In this document: one piece after another, positions 1 through 7,696 of the stretch
Position numbering within the stretch: position 1 is the stretch's first letter
Layout of the letters: each line of letters starts with the position of its first letter
NCBI RefSeq assembly: GCF_900129495.1
Contig: NZ_FQVX01000002.1
Location: 930,001 to 994,000 of the forward strand
Reading direction: 5' to 3'
DNA: 64,000 nucleotides
DNA from: Geodermatophilus nigrescens
GTDB lineage: Bacteria > Actinomycetota > Actinomycetes > Mycobacteriales > Geodermatophilaceae
The notes under the pieces: generated by a model
Told to the model about the DNA's origin: nothing
Database searches by the model: none
What the model saw: the letters and a program-made list of their open reading frames with translations, nothing else
Made by a program: the position numbers and the translations under genes

Positions 1-1230
1 GAGGACGCCGCGCTCACCGACCTGCTCATGACCGACGAGCTGCGGGCCTCGCTCTACAGCTTCGACCTGGTCAACAAGCGGGCCAAGCGGCCGGCCGGCG
101 CCCCGGACAAGGGCCTGGCGCGGAAGGTCGGCAAGGTCGGCGTCGTCGGGGCGGGCCTCATGGCCAGCCAGCTCGCGCTGCTGTTCGTCCGGCAGCTCAA
201 GGTGCCGGTCGTGCTCACCGACGTCGACCAGGCGCGCGTCGACAAGGGCGTCGCCTACGTCCACGGCGAGCTCGAGAAGCTCGCCCAGCGCGGGCGCCTC
301 AGCGCCGACCGGCTCAACCAGCTCCGGGGCCTGGTGAGCGGCTCGCTGTCCAAGGACGTCTTCGCCGACGCCGACCTCGTCATCGAGGCCGTCTTCGAGG
401 AGATGTCGGTCAAGCAGCAGGTGTTCGCCGAGGTGGAGGCCGTCGTCTCCCCCGAGTGCGTGCTGGCCACCAACACCTCCGCGCTGTCGGTGACCGAGAT
501 GGCCTCGAAGCTGGAGCACCCCGAACGGGTCGTCGGCCTGCACTTCTTCAACCCGGTCGCGGTCCTGCCGCTGCTGGAGGTCGTGCGCGCCGAGCAGACC
601 GACGACGCCTCGCTGGCCACCGCCTTCGCCGTCGGCAAGGCGCTGAAGAAGAGCTGCGTGCTCACCGCCGACGCCCCGGCGTTCGTGGTGAACCGGCTGC
701 TCACCCGCTTCCTCGGCGAGGTCACCTCGGCCGTGGAGCAGGGCACGCCGGTCGCCGTCGCCGACCGCGCGCTGGACCCGCTGGGCCTGCCGATGTCGCC
801 GTTCGACCTGCTCACGCTGGTCGGCCCGCCGGTCGCCCTGCACGTGGCCGAGCGGATGCACGAGGCCTTCCCCGACCGGTTCGCCGTCGGCGAGGGGCTG
901 CGGAAGATGGTCGAGCTCGGCAAGTCCAGCGTCTACTCCGAGCCGGGCGTCGTCGACCCCGAGCTCGAGGGCATCGACGCCGGCGACTCGCCGCTCACCG
1001 AGGAGCAGGTCCGCGAGCGGGCCGTCGAGGCGCTGGCCGAGGAGATCCGGCTGATGCTCGACGAGGGCGTCGTCACGGCCGTGCAGGACATCGACCTGTG
1101 CATGCTGCTGGGCGCCGGGTGGCCGTTCTGGCTGGGCGGCATCTCCGCGTACCTCGACCGCGCGGGCGTCTCGGAGAAGGTGACCGGGCAGCGGTTCCTG
1201 CCGCGCGGGGTGGCGAGCCTCCCCGCCTGA
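1..1230 (+). CDS. 3-hydroxyacyl-CoA dehydrogenase, C-terminal part (5' end outside window)
   Basis: The reading frame is open from the first base, so the visible part is the end of a longer protein, probably the multifunctional fatty-acid oxidation alpha subunit (FadB/FadJ type). About 40 residues in is an NAD-binding Rossmann fold (VGVVGAGLMASQLALLF), followed by the 3-hydroxyacyl-CoA dehydrogenase core with the HFFNPV motif and the C-terminal helical domain. The enzyme oxidises L-3-hydroxyacyl-CoA to 3-ketoacyl-CoA in beta-oxidation. An upstream enoyl-CoA hydratase domain would lie outside the window and is inferred only. Convergent with the thiamine-binding gene; strong hairpins separate the two. 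Confidence 0.9.
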   Translation, partial: EDAALTDLLMTDELRASLYSFDLVNKRAKRPAGAPDKGLARKVGKVGVVGAGLMASQLALLFVRQLKVPVVLTDVDQARVDKGVAYVHGELEKLAQRGRLSADRLNQLRGLVSGSLSKDVFADADLVIEAVFEEMSVKQQVFAEVEAVVSPECVLATNTSALSVTEMASKLEHPERVVGLHFFNPVAVLPLLEVVRAEQTDDASLATAFAVGKALKKSCVLTADAPAFVVNRLLTRFLGEVTSAVEQGTPVAVADRALDPLGLPMSPFDLLTLVGPPVALHVAERMHEAFPDRFAVGEGLRKMVELGKSSVYSEPGVVDPELEGIDAGDSPLTEEQVRERAVEALAEEIRLMLDEGVVTAVQDIDLCMLLGAGWPFWLGGISAYLDRAGVSEKVTGQRFLPRGVASLPA

Positions 1231-1237
1231 GGGCGCT

Positions 1238-1287
1238 GACGACCGACGGCCCGGGTCCCCGCGCGGGGGCCCGGGCCGTCGGTCGTC
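1238..1287. terminator. long GC hairpin between convergent genes
   Basis: Bases 1238-1255 pair perfectly with 1270-1287 (18 bp), and the stem is nearly continuous into the loop. No T-tract follows, as is common in actinobacteria. It sits 8 nt after the dehydrogenase stop codon. Confidence 0.75.
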
Positions 1288-1358
1288 CTGGCTCACCGTG
1301 GCGCGTCCTGGCTCACCGTGGCGCGTCCTGGCTCACGGTCGGCGGTGAGCCAGGACGC
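1285..1358. repeat. 20-bp tandem direct repeat with an inverted final copy
   Basis: A 20-bp unit beginning GTCCTGGCTCACCGTG occurs at 1285-1304 and 1305-1324, with a third diverging copy from 1325. The last copy is followed by its reverse complement (GTGAGCCAGGACGC, 1345-1358), so copy three folds into a hairpin. Confidence 0.85.
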
Positions 1359-1360
1359 GG

Positions 1361-1383
1361 CACGATCAGGCGGCCTGATCGTG
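1361..1383 (-). terminator. hairpin after the thiamine-binding gene
   Basis: CACGATCAGG (1361-1370) and CCTGATCGTG (1374-1383) form a perfect 10-bp stem with a 3-nt loop, 7 nt beyond the stop codon of the minus-strand gene. Confidence 0.65.
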
Positions 1384-1390
1384 CTGCGTC

Positions 1391-1675
1391 TCAGCGGAAC
1401 TTGCGGGTGAGGCTCTCGATCGTCCGGTCGACCGAGGCGACCTTGACGTGCGAGATGCCGCTGGTGGCACCCGCGGCCAGCATCGCCTCGTGCGCGGCCC
1501 GCAGCGTGGCCCACACGGCGTCGGCGTCGCCCTCCAGCGTGGTGCCCAGCGCCCCGACCTCGGAGTGCAGGCCGGACGCCTGGATCACCCGGACGGCGGC
1601 CTCCACGAAGGCGTGCGGGTCGTCGGGCGTCCCGGCGGGCGAGGGCGCGACCTGGATCTCGGCGATGATCCGCAC
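1391..1675 (-). CDS. thiamine-binding protein, MTH1187/YkoF-like (DUF77)
   Basis: A 94-residue protein with the MTH1187 fold signature: N-terminal IIAEIQVAP strand, a central helix pair and the stretch HSEVGALGTTLEGDADAVWA. Family members bind thiamine or its phosphates as small oligomers; their exact role is unsettled. The GTG start is preceded by GGAGGGG. The gene starts 14 nt after the dxs stop on the same strand, so the two are probably cotranscribed. DXS needs thiamine diphosphate, which suggests a link to cofactor supply; that link is inference. Confidence 0.82.
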   Translation of the reverse strand: MRIIAEIQVAPSPAGTPDDPHAFVEAAVRVIQASGLHSEVGALGTTLEGDADAVWATLRAAHEAMLAAGATSGISHVKVASVDRTIESLTRKFR

Positions 1676-1689
1676 CGGGTCCCCTCCGG

Positions 1690-3612
1690 CTACTGCTGGG
1701 CGCCGTCGACCGGCTCGACGGCCGCCGGCTGCCCCTCGGTGCGCTCGGCGACCACCGCGGTCCACTCGGCGATGCGCCGGGCCACGTCCTGCTCGGTGAG
1801 GCCGGCGTCGGCGAGCACCTGACCGCGGCTGCCGTGCTCGAGGAACGCCTGCGGCAGGCCCAGGGTGCGCACCGGCACGTCGACCTCGCGGTCCTGCAGC
1901 GCGCGGCTGAGCAGCGTGCCGACGCCGCCGGCCCGCCCGCCGTCCTCCACGGTGACGACCAGCCGGTGCTCCCCCGCCAGGTCCACCAGCTCGCCGGGCA
2001 CCGGCACGACCCAGCGCGGGTCGACGACGGTGACGCCGATGCCGTGGTCGGCGGCGCGCTCGGCGGCGGCCAGGCTCACCGGCACCATGGAGCCGACGGC
2101 GACCAGCAGCACGTCGTCGCGGTCGCCGCGGCGCAGGACGTCGACCGCGCCCCGCCGCTCCAGCGCCGGGATGTCGACCGGCGGGACGCCCTTGGGGAAC
2201 CGCACGACCGTGGGGCCGTCGGTCACGTCGAGCGACTCGCGCAGCGCCTCCCGCAGGGTGGGCTCGTCGCGCGGCGCGGCCAGGCGCAGGCCCGGCACGA
2301 CCGAGCAGATCGACATGTCCCACATGCCGTTGTGCGAGGCGCCGTCGGTGCCGGTGACCCCGGCCCGGTCGAGGACGACGGTGACCGGCTGCCCGTGCAG
2401 CGCGACGTCCATGAGCAGCTGGTCGAAGGCCCGGTTGAGGAAGGTCGAGTAGACGGCGACCACCGGGTGCAGCCCGCCCATCGCCATGGCCGCGGCGCTG
2501 GTGAGCGCGTGCTGCTCGGCGATGCCGACGTCGAAGGTGCGCTCGGGGTACCGCTCGGCGAACGCGGCCAGGCCGGTGGGGTGCAGCATCGCGGCGGTGA
2601 CCGCGACGACGTCGGCCCGCTCGGCGCCGATGCGCACCAGCTCGTCGGAGAACGCCGTCGTCCAGTCGCGGGCGACGGCGGGGCTGGTGCCGCTGTCGGG
2701 GTCGAAGACGCCGGTGGCGTGCCAGGCGTCGATCTGGTCGGTCTCGGCCGGCGGGTACCCGAAGCCCTTGGTGGTGACCGCGTGCACGATCACCGGGCCG
2801 CCGAAGGAGCGGGCGCGGCGCAGGGCGGACTCCATGACCTCGACGTCGTGGCCGTCGACCGGGCCGACGTACTTGAGGCCGAGGTCCTCGAACATGCCCT
2901 GCGGCGCCAGGACGTCCTTGACGCCCTTCTTCAGCCCGTGCAGCGCGTCGTAGAGGGCCGAGCCGACCACGGGCGCCCGGTGCAGCGCCTGGCGGATGGC
3001 CAGCAGCGCCTGCTCGTAGCCGGGCCGCAGCCGCAGGCTGGCGAGCGCGTCGGCCACGCCGCCGATGGTCGGCGAGTAGGACCGGCCGTTGTCGTTGACG
3101 ACGATGACGACCGGGCGGTCCTTCGCCGCGGCGATGTTGTTGAGCGCCTCCCAGGCCATGCCGCCGGTGAGCGCGCCGTCGCCGATCACGGCGACGACCG
3201 GGCGCTTGTCGCCGCGGACCGCGTACGCCTTGGCCAGCCCGTCGGCGTAGGACAGCGCCGTGGAGGCGTGGCTGTTCTCCACCCAGTCGTGCTCGCTCTC
3301 GGCGCGGCACGGGTAGCCCGACAGCCCGCCGCGCTGGCGCAGCCGGTCGAAGCCCTCGACGCGGCCGGTGAGCATCTTGTGCACGTACGCCTGGTGGCCG
3401 GTGTCGAAGACGATCGGCTCGCGCGGCGACTCGAACACCCGGTGCAGGGCGATGGTCAGCTCGACGGTGCCGAGGTTGGGACCGAGGTGACCGCCGGTGC
3501 GGGCCACGCTGGTGACCAGCGCGTCACGGATCTCCGCCGCCAGCGCGGGCAGCTGCTCGGCGGGCAGCGCCCGGAGGTCGGCGGGGTCGCGGAGCGAGCG
3601 CAGGAGCGACAC
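1690..3612 (-). CDS. dxs: 1-deoxy-D-xylulose-5-phosphate synthase
   Basis: First enzyme of the MEP isoprenoid pathway: condenses pyruvate and glyceraldehyde 3-phosphate using thiamine diphosphate. The 640-residue length fits the family. Visible motifs are the N-terminal [15 protein letters not shown], the ThDP-binding [16 protein letters not shown], the pyrimidine-domain DVGIAEQHA and a C-terminal transketolase domain. The GTG start (protein begins [10 protein letters not shown]) was chosen because the family starts there; an in-frame extension of 47 residues upstream reads as low-complexity non-protein sequence. AGAGGA lies about 12 nt upstream of the start. Confidence 0.95.
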   Translation of the reverse strand: MSLLRSLRDPADLRALPAEQLPALAAEIRDALVTSVARTGGHLGPNLGTVELTIALHRVFESPREPIVFDTGHQAYVHKMLTGRVEGFDRLRQRGGLSGYPCRAESEHDWVENSHASTALSYADGLAKAYAVRGDKRPVVAVIGDGALTGGMAWEALNNIAAAKDRPVVIVVNDNGRSYSPTIGGVADALASLRLRPGYEQALLAIRQALHRAPVVGSALYDALHGLKKGVKDVLAPQGMFEDLGLKYVGPVDGHDVEVMESALRRARSFGGPVIVHAVTTKGFGYPPAETDQIDAWHATGVFDPDSGTSPAVARDWTTAFSDELVRIGAERADVVAVTAAMLHPTGLAAFAERYPERTFDVGIAEQHALTSAAAMAMGGLHPVVAVYSTFLNRAFDQLLMDVALHGQPVTVVLDRAGVTGTDGASHNGMWDMSICSVVPGLRLAAPRDEPTLREALRESLDVTDGPTVVRFPKGVPPVDIPALERRGAVDVLRRGDRDDVLLVAVGSMVPVSLAAAERAADHGIGVTVVDPRWVVPVPGELVDLAGEHRLVVTVEDGGRAGGVGTLLSRALQDREVDVPVRTLGLPQAFLEHGSRGQVLADAGLTEQDVARRIAEWTAVVAERTEGQPAAVEPVDGAQQ

Positions 3613-3674
3613 GGCGCGGCGTCGTCCTCTCTGTCGGCGGCAGGGACACGGCTCGTCGACGGGGCCGCCGACCC

Positions 3675-3680
3675 ACTGTA
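3675..3680 (-). promoter_or_regulatory. possible dxs -10 box
   Basis: TACAGT on the minus strand, about 62 nt before the dxs start. No convincing -35 hexamer is seen, so this is a weak call. Confidence 0.35.
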
Positions 3681-3806
3681 GTCGCGCGACGGCCCCTGCC
3701 TCCTGGCGAAGCGGGGCCGGGCGGACCGTTCCGTCGCCCGCCGACCCCGACACTCCGGCGGAGGACGACTGTTCCGTCGGTGATTGACAGAAGGCGACGG
3801 TGTGCT

Positions 3807-3812
3807 CACGAT
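3807..3812 (+). promoter_or_regulatory. -10 box of a leaderless ROK transcript
   Basis: CACGAT lies 6 nt before the ATG at 3819, with no Shine-Dalgarno sequence. This matches the leaderless pattern seen across the window and supports that start. Confidence 0.5.
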
Positions 3813-3818
3813 CACCGG

Positions 3819-5003
3819 ATGGACCCCCGGCCGTGGCTGCCCGACCTCAGCGGGCCCTCGCGCCGGCTGGTCGAGGCGCTGCGGGTGACCGGCCCGGCCA
3901 CCCGGGCACAGCTGGTCGAGCAGACCGGCCTGTCCCGGGCCACGGTGTCCGGCTACGTGTCCGAGCTCGTCGACCGCGGGCTGGTCGCGCCCGCCGACCC
4001 CTCCGACGCCCTGCCCACCGGCGGCCGCCCGGCGGGCCTCGTGCAGCTGACCCGGCAGGCCGGCCTCGTCGTCGGCATGGACATCGGGCGCACCCACGTC
4101 CGCACCGCCGTGGCCGACCTCTCCCACCGCATCGTCGCCGAGCACGTCACCACGCTGCCGGTGGCCGACCTCGGCGCCGACGCCGTGCTCGACACGGTCG
4201 CCGGGCAGGTGGAGCAGGAGCTGGCCCGGGTCGGGGCGTGCACCTGCGACGTCGTCGGCGGGGTGGTCGGGCTGCCCACGCCCGTGGTGGGGCGCTCGGC
4301 CAGCAGCCGGGGCACCGTCGTCCGCTCGAACATCCTGCCCGCCTGGTCGGGGCGCACCCCGGGGCCGGCGCTGCAGGAGCGGCTGGGCATGCCGGTGGTG
4401 GTGGAGAACGACGCCAACCTCGGCGCGCTCGCCGAGGTGCGCTGGGGCGCCGGGACCGGCTCCCGCTCCACGCTCTACCTGAAGATGGCCACCGGCGTCG
4501 GCGGCGCGCTGGTGTTCGACGGCGGCCTGCTGCGCGGCACCTCGGGCACCGCCGGGGAGATGGGCCACGTCAGCCTCGACCCGGCCGGGCCGCTGTGCCG
4601 CTGCGGCAACCGCGGCTGTCTCGAGCTCACCGCCGGGGGCAGCGCGCTGCTGCGGGCGATCCGCACCGCCGCGCCGCACTACACCGACCTGCGCTCGCTG
4701 GTCGAGGGGGCCGAGGACGGCGACCAGGCGTGCCGGCGGCTCATCGCCGACGCCGGCACCTCGGTCGGCGTCGTCCTCGGCGGGCTGGTCAACGTGCTCA
4801 ACCCCGACCGCATCGTCGTCGGCGGCGAGCTCGGCACGGCCGGCGACCTGCTGGTCGAGCCGATGCGCCGCGCGCTCGCCCAGTCCGCCATCCCCGCCGC
4901 CACCGAGCAACTCACCGTCGTCCCCGGCTCGCTGGGGGCGCGCGCGGAGGTGCTCGGCGCCGTGGCGGTCGCGCTCCGGGAGGCCGACCGGCTCACCGGC
5001 TGA
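3819..5003 (+). CDS. ROK-family transcriptional regulator
   Basis: A winged helix-turn-helix at about residues 10-60 ([20 protein letters not shown]) is followed by a ROK sugar-kinase-like domain. The zinc-binding motif [10 protein letters not shown], the preceding GEMGH and the phosphate-binding MDIGRTHVR are all present, so sugar binding may be retained. Members are usually repressors of sugar-use genes; the target cannot be read from this context. An in-frame GTG at 3780 would add 13 Arg/His-rich residues and is less likely. Divergent from dxs. Confidence 0.88.
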   Translation: MDPRPWLPDLSGPSRRLVEALRVTGPATRAQLVEQTGLSRATVSGYVSELVDRGLVAPADPSDALPTGGRPAGLVQLTRQAGLVVGMDIGRTHVRTAVADLSHRIVAEHVTTLPVADLGADAVLDTVAGQVEQELARVGACTCDVVGGVVGLPTPVVGRSASSRGTVVRSNILPAWSGRTPGPALQERLGMPVVVENDANLGALAEVRWGAGTGSRSTLYLKMATGVGGALVFDGGLLRGTSGTAGEMGHVSLDPAGPLCRCGNRGCLELTAGGSALLRAIRTAAPHYTDLRSLVEGAEDGDQACRRLIADAGTSVGVVLGGLVNVLNPDRIVVGGELGTAGDLLVEPMRRALAQSAIPAATEQLTVVPGSLGARAEVLGAVAVALREADRLTG

Positions 5004-5007
5004 GGGC

Positions 5008-5042
5008 CCCGGGGGCCCGTGCCGACCGTCCGGGCCCCCGGG
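5008..5042 (+). terminator. hairpin after the ROK gene
   Basis: CCCGGGGGCCCG (5008-5019) pairs with 5031-5042 over 12 bp with an 11-nt loop. It also lies 24 nt beyond the stop of the converging gene, so it may act on both. Confidence 0.65.
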
Positions 5043-5066
5043 TGCCGCCTCCCCGGGCCCGGCCGG

Positions 5067-5435
5067 TCAGAGCCGGGGCACCCACACCTCGCCCCGCAGC
5101 GCCCCGGCGACCACGCTCACCCCGCGGGCGGCCGACGCCAGCCGCGCACCCTCGCGCTCGTAGGCGGCGACGGCGGCCTCCACCGCCTCGGGCGGCAGGT
5201 GGTCGGCGAGCTCCACGCGCACCGTCCGCCAGCCGGCCCGGGCCGCCTCCAGCCCGGCGCCGACGTGGTCGGCGGCCATGCGGGCGAGCAGCACCGGGTA
5301 GCGGCGGAGCACCTCGTGCGCCCGGTAGTCCGGCGGCACGAGGTCGAACAGCCAGGTGACGGCGGAGCGCTCCCAGTCGGGCGCGCCCGGCGGCCGGACC
5401 TGCTCCGGCCAGCCCGGCGGCACGCTCGCTCCCAC
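5067..5435 (-). CDS. conserved hypothetical protein, 122 aa
   Basis: Family not recognised. The protein is soluble, acidic and rich in Ala/Arg, and begins with a Trp/Pro-rich segment (WLFDLVPPDYRAHEVLRRYP) that looks like a folded helical core. There are no membrane segments or cysteines. The start is GTG; CAGACT (plus-strand 5442-5447) lies 6 nt upstream, in the position of a leaderless -10 box. It stands alone between the ROK gene and the phosphatase pair. Confidence 0.65.
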   Translation of the reverse strand: MGASVPPGWPEQVRPPGAPDWERSAVTWLFDLVPPDYRAHEVLRRYPVLLARMAADHVGAGLEAARAGWRTVRVELADHLPPEAVEAAVAAYEREGARLASAARGVSVVAGALRGEVWVPRL

Positions 5436-5441
5436 ACCGGC

Positions 5442-5447
5442 AGTCTG
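5442..5447 (-). promoter_or_regulatory. -10 box of the 122-aa hypothetical gene
   Basis: CAGACT on the minus strand ends 6 nt before the GTG start at 5435. No Shine-Dalgarno sequence is present. Confidence 0.4.
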
Positions 5448-5501
5448 CCGGAGATCGAACGGGTGTTCGAGCCGACGCGGTCGGCCGTCACCCGGTCGTG
5501 A

Positions 5502-5729
5502 TCAGCTGGTCTGTCGCTTGAGCCAGAACTGCTCGAAGCCCCAGGTCCCGGCGCCGCTGGAGTGGTAGCTGACCAGCTCCCAGCCCTCGCCGCCGAGCCG
5601 GTTGAGCACCGAGCTGGTGTCCCCCTGCTGCCGCTCGAGCCCGCCGCCGGGGAGCTTGACGCTCACCCCCGCGCGCTGCGACTCGTTGTCGTTGGCCGTG
5701 ATGACCGAGGCGTACTCCCAGGTGGTCAC
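5502..5729 (-). CDS. DUF4177-like small protein
   Basis: A 75-residue protein with the DUF4177 pattern: an N-terminal WEYASVI strand and a conserved LNRLGGEGWELVSY segment. The function of the family is unknown. The GTG start overlaps the stop of the phosphatase gene (GTGA, 4 nt), so the two are translationally coupled. Confidence 0.75.
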   Translation of the reverse strand: MTTWEYASVITANDNESQRAGVSVKLPGGGLERQQGDTSSVLNRLGGEGWELVSYHSSGAGTWGFEQFWLKRQTS

Positions 5730-6322
5730 GGTCCCACCGTAGCGACCGGCTCCGTACCGCCCGGCCCGAGACGGGTCCACGGGCCGGCGCCGCGGCCGGT
5801 GGCGGGGTCGTAGGACCAGACGCTGCCCTGGCCGGGCTGGTCCCACCGGCGGTCGACCGGCACGCCCAGCACCGCGCACAGCAGCAGCGTGCCGACCCCG
5901 CCGTGGCAGACGACGGCGACGTCGCCGGCCGCGCCCGCGGCCGCCCGGGCGGCCGCGGCCACCACGCGGGCCTGCGCGTCGACCGCCCGCTCCCAGCCGC
6001 GGACGCTCTCGGCGGGCCGGGCGAAGAACGCGTCCGCCGTCGCCTCGAACTCCGCGGGCGGCAGGAAGCCGGTGGCCGAGCGGTCGTTCTCCCCCAGCTC
6101 CAGGTCGACGCCGACCGGCAGGCCGGTGACCTCCGCCAGCGCGGCCGCCGTCTCCCGCGCCTTGTGCTCGGCGCTGGACACGATGCGGGCCAGGTCCGGC
6201 ACCCACGGCAGGGCGACCAGGTGGGCCAGGCGCGCGCGGCCGGCGTCGGACAGGCCCCACTCGGGCACGGGGACGGCCGGGTCGACCCGGACCTCGGGAT
6301 GGGTGACGACGTGGACCCGCAC
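5726..6322 (-). CDS. histidine phosphatase superfamily protein
   Basis: A 198-residue phosphoglycerate-mutase-like protein. The usual RHG at the N-terminus reads THP (VVTHPEV): the catalytic His is kept but the preceding Arg is lost. Other landmarks are the SSAEHKARETA segment with the second Arg, an acidic GENDRSATG region and CHGGVG with the second His. The missing first Arg suggests altered or weak phosphatase activity. It is the first gene of a two-gene operon. Confidence 0.83.
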   Translation of the reverse strand: MRVHVVTHPEVRVDPAVPVPEWGLSDAGRARLAHLVALPWVPDLARIVSSAEHKARETAAALAEVTGLPVGVDLELGENDRSATGFLPPAEFEATADAFFARPAESVRGWERAVDAQARVVAAAARAAAGAAGDVAVVCHGGVGTLLLCAVLGVPVDRRWDQPGQGSVWSYDPATGRGAGPWTRLGPGGTEPVATVGP

Positions 6323-6370
6323 GCCCCGGTGCCTACCGCGCCGCGGCCCGCCGTGGGGCCCGCGGCGTCC

Positions 6371-7696
6371 TCAGGCGGGCTCGAACAGGGCGACGCACTC
6401 CACGTGCGCGGTCATCGGGAAGGCGTCGAAGGCGCGCAGCGCGGCCAGGCGGTACCCGGCGCCGGCGAGCGCGGCGACGTCGCGGCCCAGCGACGCCGGG
6501 TCGCACGCCACGTAGACGACGGCGCGCGCCCCGGTGCCCGCGACCACCCGGCTTACCGCGGGGCCGGCGCCGGCGCGCGGCGGGTCGAGCACCACGACGT
6601 CGGGGGCGTCGCCGAGCTCCTCGAGCAGGCCGGTGAGCCCCTCGGCGTCCACCTCGCCCTGCCAGACCTCGGCCTGCGGCAGCCCGCCCAGGTTGGCCTC
6701 CGCTGCGGCGCACGCCTCGGCGTCGGCCTCCACGCAGACCACCCGGCCGGAGTCCCCCACCGACGGCGCGAGCGCCCCGCCGAACAGGCCCGCCCCGGCG
6801 TAGAGGTCGAGGACGGTCTCCCCCGGCCGCGCGGCGGCCAGCCCGGTGACCGCGGCGACCAGCGCGTCGGCGGCGGACTCGTGCACCTGCCAGAAGCCGG
6901 TGCCCTCGACCTCCCAGTCCCGCCCGCCCGCCCGGCGCCCGGCGCGGCCGGCGGGCTCGGCGGGCACGTCCTGCCCGGCGGCGAGCACGCGGGTGGAGGT
7001 GGGCGCGCCGCGCCGGTCGAGCCGCGTGGTCGTGACCGTGCCGGCGGAGTCCACGGCGACGTCGACCGCGCCGGCGCCGGGCCAGCGGCGGTCCAGGACG
7101 GCGCGGGCGGCCGGCTCCACGGTGATCGGGCAGTCGTCGAGCGCGACGACGTCGTGCGAGCGGTGCCGTCGCAGCCCCGGCACCCCGGCCCGGTCGACGG
7201 CGAAGCGCGCCCGCGACCGCCAGCGCAGCGGCCCGCCGGGCAGCGGCTCGACCTCCAGGCCGGTCAGCAGCGGGTCGGCGGCGTCGAGCCGGCCGAGGCG
7301 GGTGAGCTGCTCGCGGACGACGTCGGCCTTGAGCCGTCGCTGGCCCTCCCAGGACACGTGCTGCCAGTCGCAGCCGCCGCACCGCCCGGGCCCGCTGTAC
7401 GGGCAGGGCCGCTCGACCCGGTCGGGGGCGGCCTCGAGCACCTCGACCGCGTCCGCGCGGCAGTAGCCGGGCTGGCGGTCCTCGGTGACCCGGACGACGA
7501 CCCGCTCCCCCGGCAGCGCGTGCCGGACGAAGACGACGCGCCCCTCGTGCCGGGCCACGCAGTGCCCGCCGTGCGCCACCGGGCCGACGGCCACCTCGAA
7601 CTCCCGGCCGGTCCACCCGCCGCCGCGGTCGGGCCGCTCGGCGCGGGGCCGCCCGGCCCCGGGACGGCGGCGCCCGGACCCGCGCCGCTCAGCCAT
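6371..7696 (-). CDS. class I SAM-dependent RNA (uracil-C5) methyltransferase, TrmA/RlmD type
   Basis: A 441-residue protein. After a basic N-terminus comes a TRAM RNA-binding domain (about 30-95), then iron-sulfur cysteines (CPYSGPGRCGGC and a later DDCPI), the SAM-binding DLYAGAGLFG, the DPPRAGAG motif and the catalytic CDPASLGRDV. It probably methylates a uridine in rRNA or tRNA. It overlaps the upstream permease gene by 8 nt, as in the mycobacterial Rv2689c/Rv2690c pair. A first Arg/Gly-rich stretch of about 28 residues is low complexity. Confidence 0.92.
   Translation of the reverse strand: MAERRGSGRRRPGAGRPRAERPDRGGGWTGREFEVAVGPVAHGGHCVARHEGRVVFVRHALPGERVVVRVTEDRQPGYCRADAVEVLEAAPDRVERPCPYSGPGRCGGCDWQHVSWEGQRRLKADVVREQLTRLGRLDAADPLLTGLEVEPLPGGPLRWRSRARFAVDRAGVPGLRRHRSHDVVALDDCPITVEPAARAVLDRRWPGAGAVDVAVDSAGTVTTTRLDRRGAPTSTRVLAAGQDVPAEPAGRAGRRAGGRDWEVEGTGFWQVHESAADALVAAVTGLAAARPGETVLDLYAGAGLFGGALAPSVGDSGRVVCVEADAEACAAAEANLGGLPQAEVWQGEVDAEGLTGLLEELGDAPDVVVLDPPRAGAGPAVSRVVAGTGARAVVYVACDPASLGRDVAALAGAGYRLAALRAFDAFPMTAHVECVALFEPA

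Noticed and set aside
1834..3681. A 615-codon plus-strand frame opposite dxs
   Set aside because: Composition is Arg/His/Ala/Gly-rich with no motif, and it mirrors the dxs codons.
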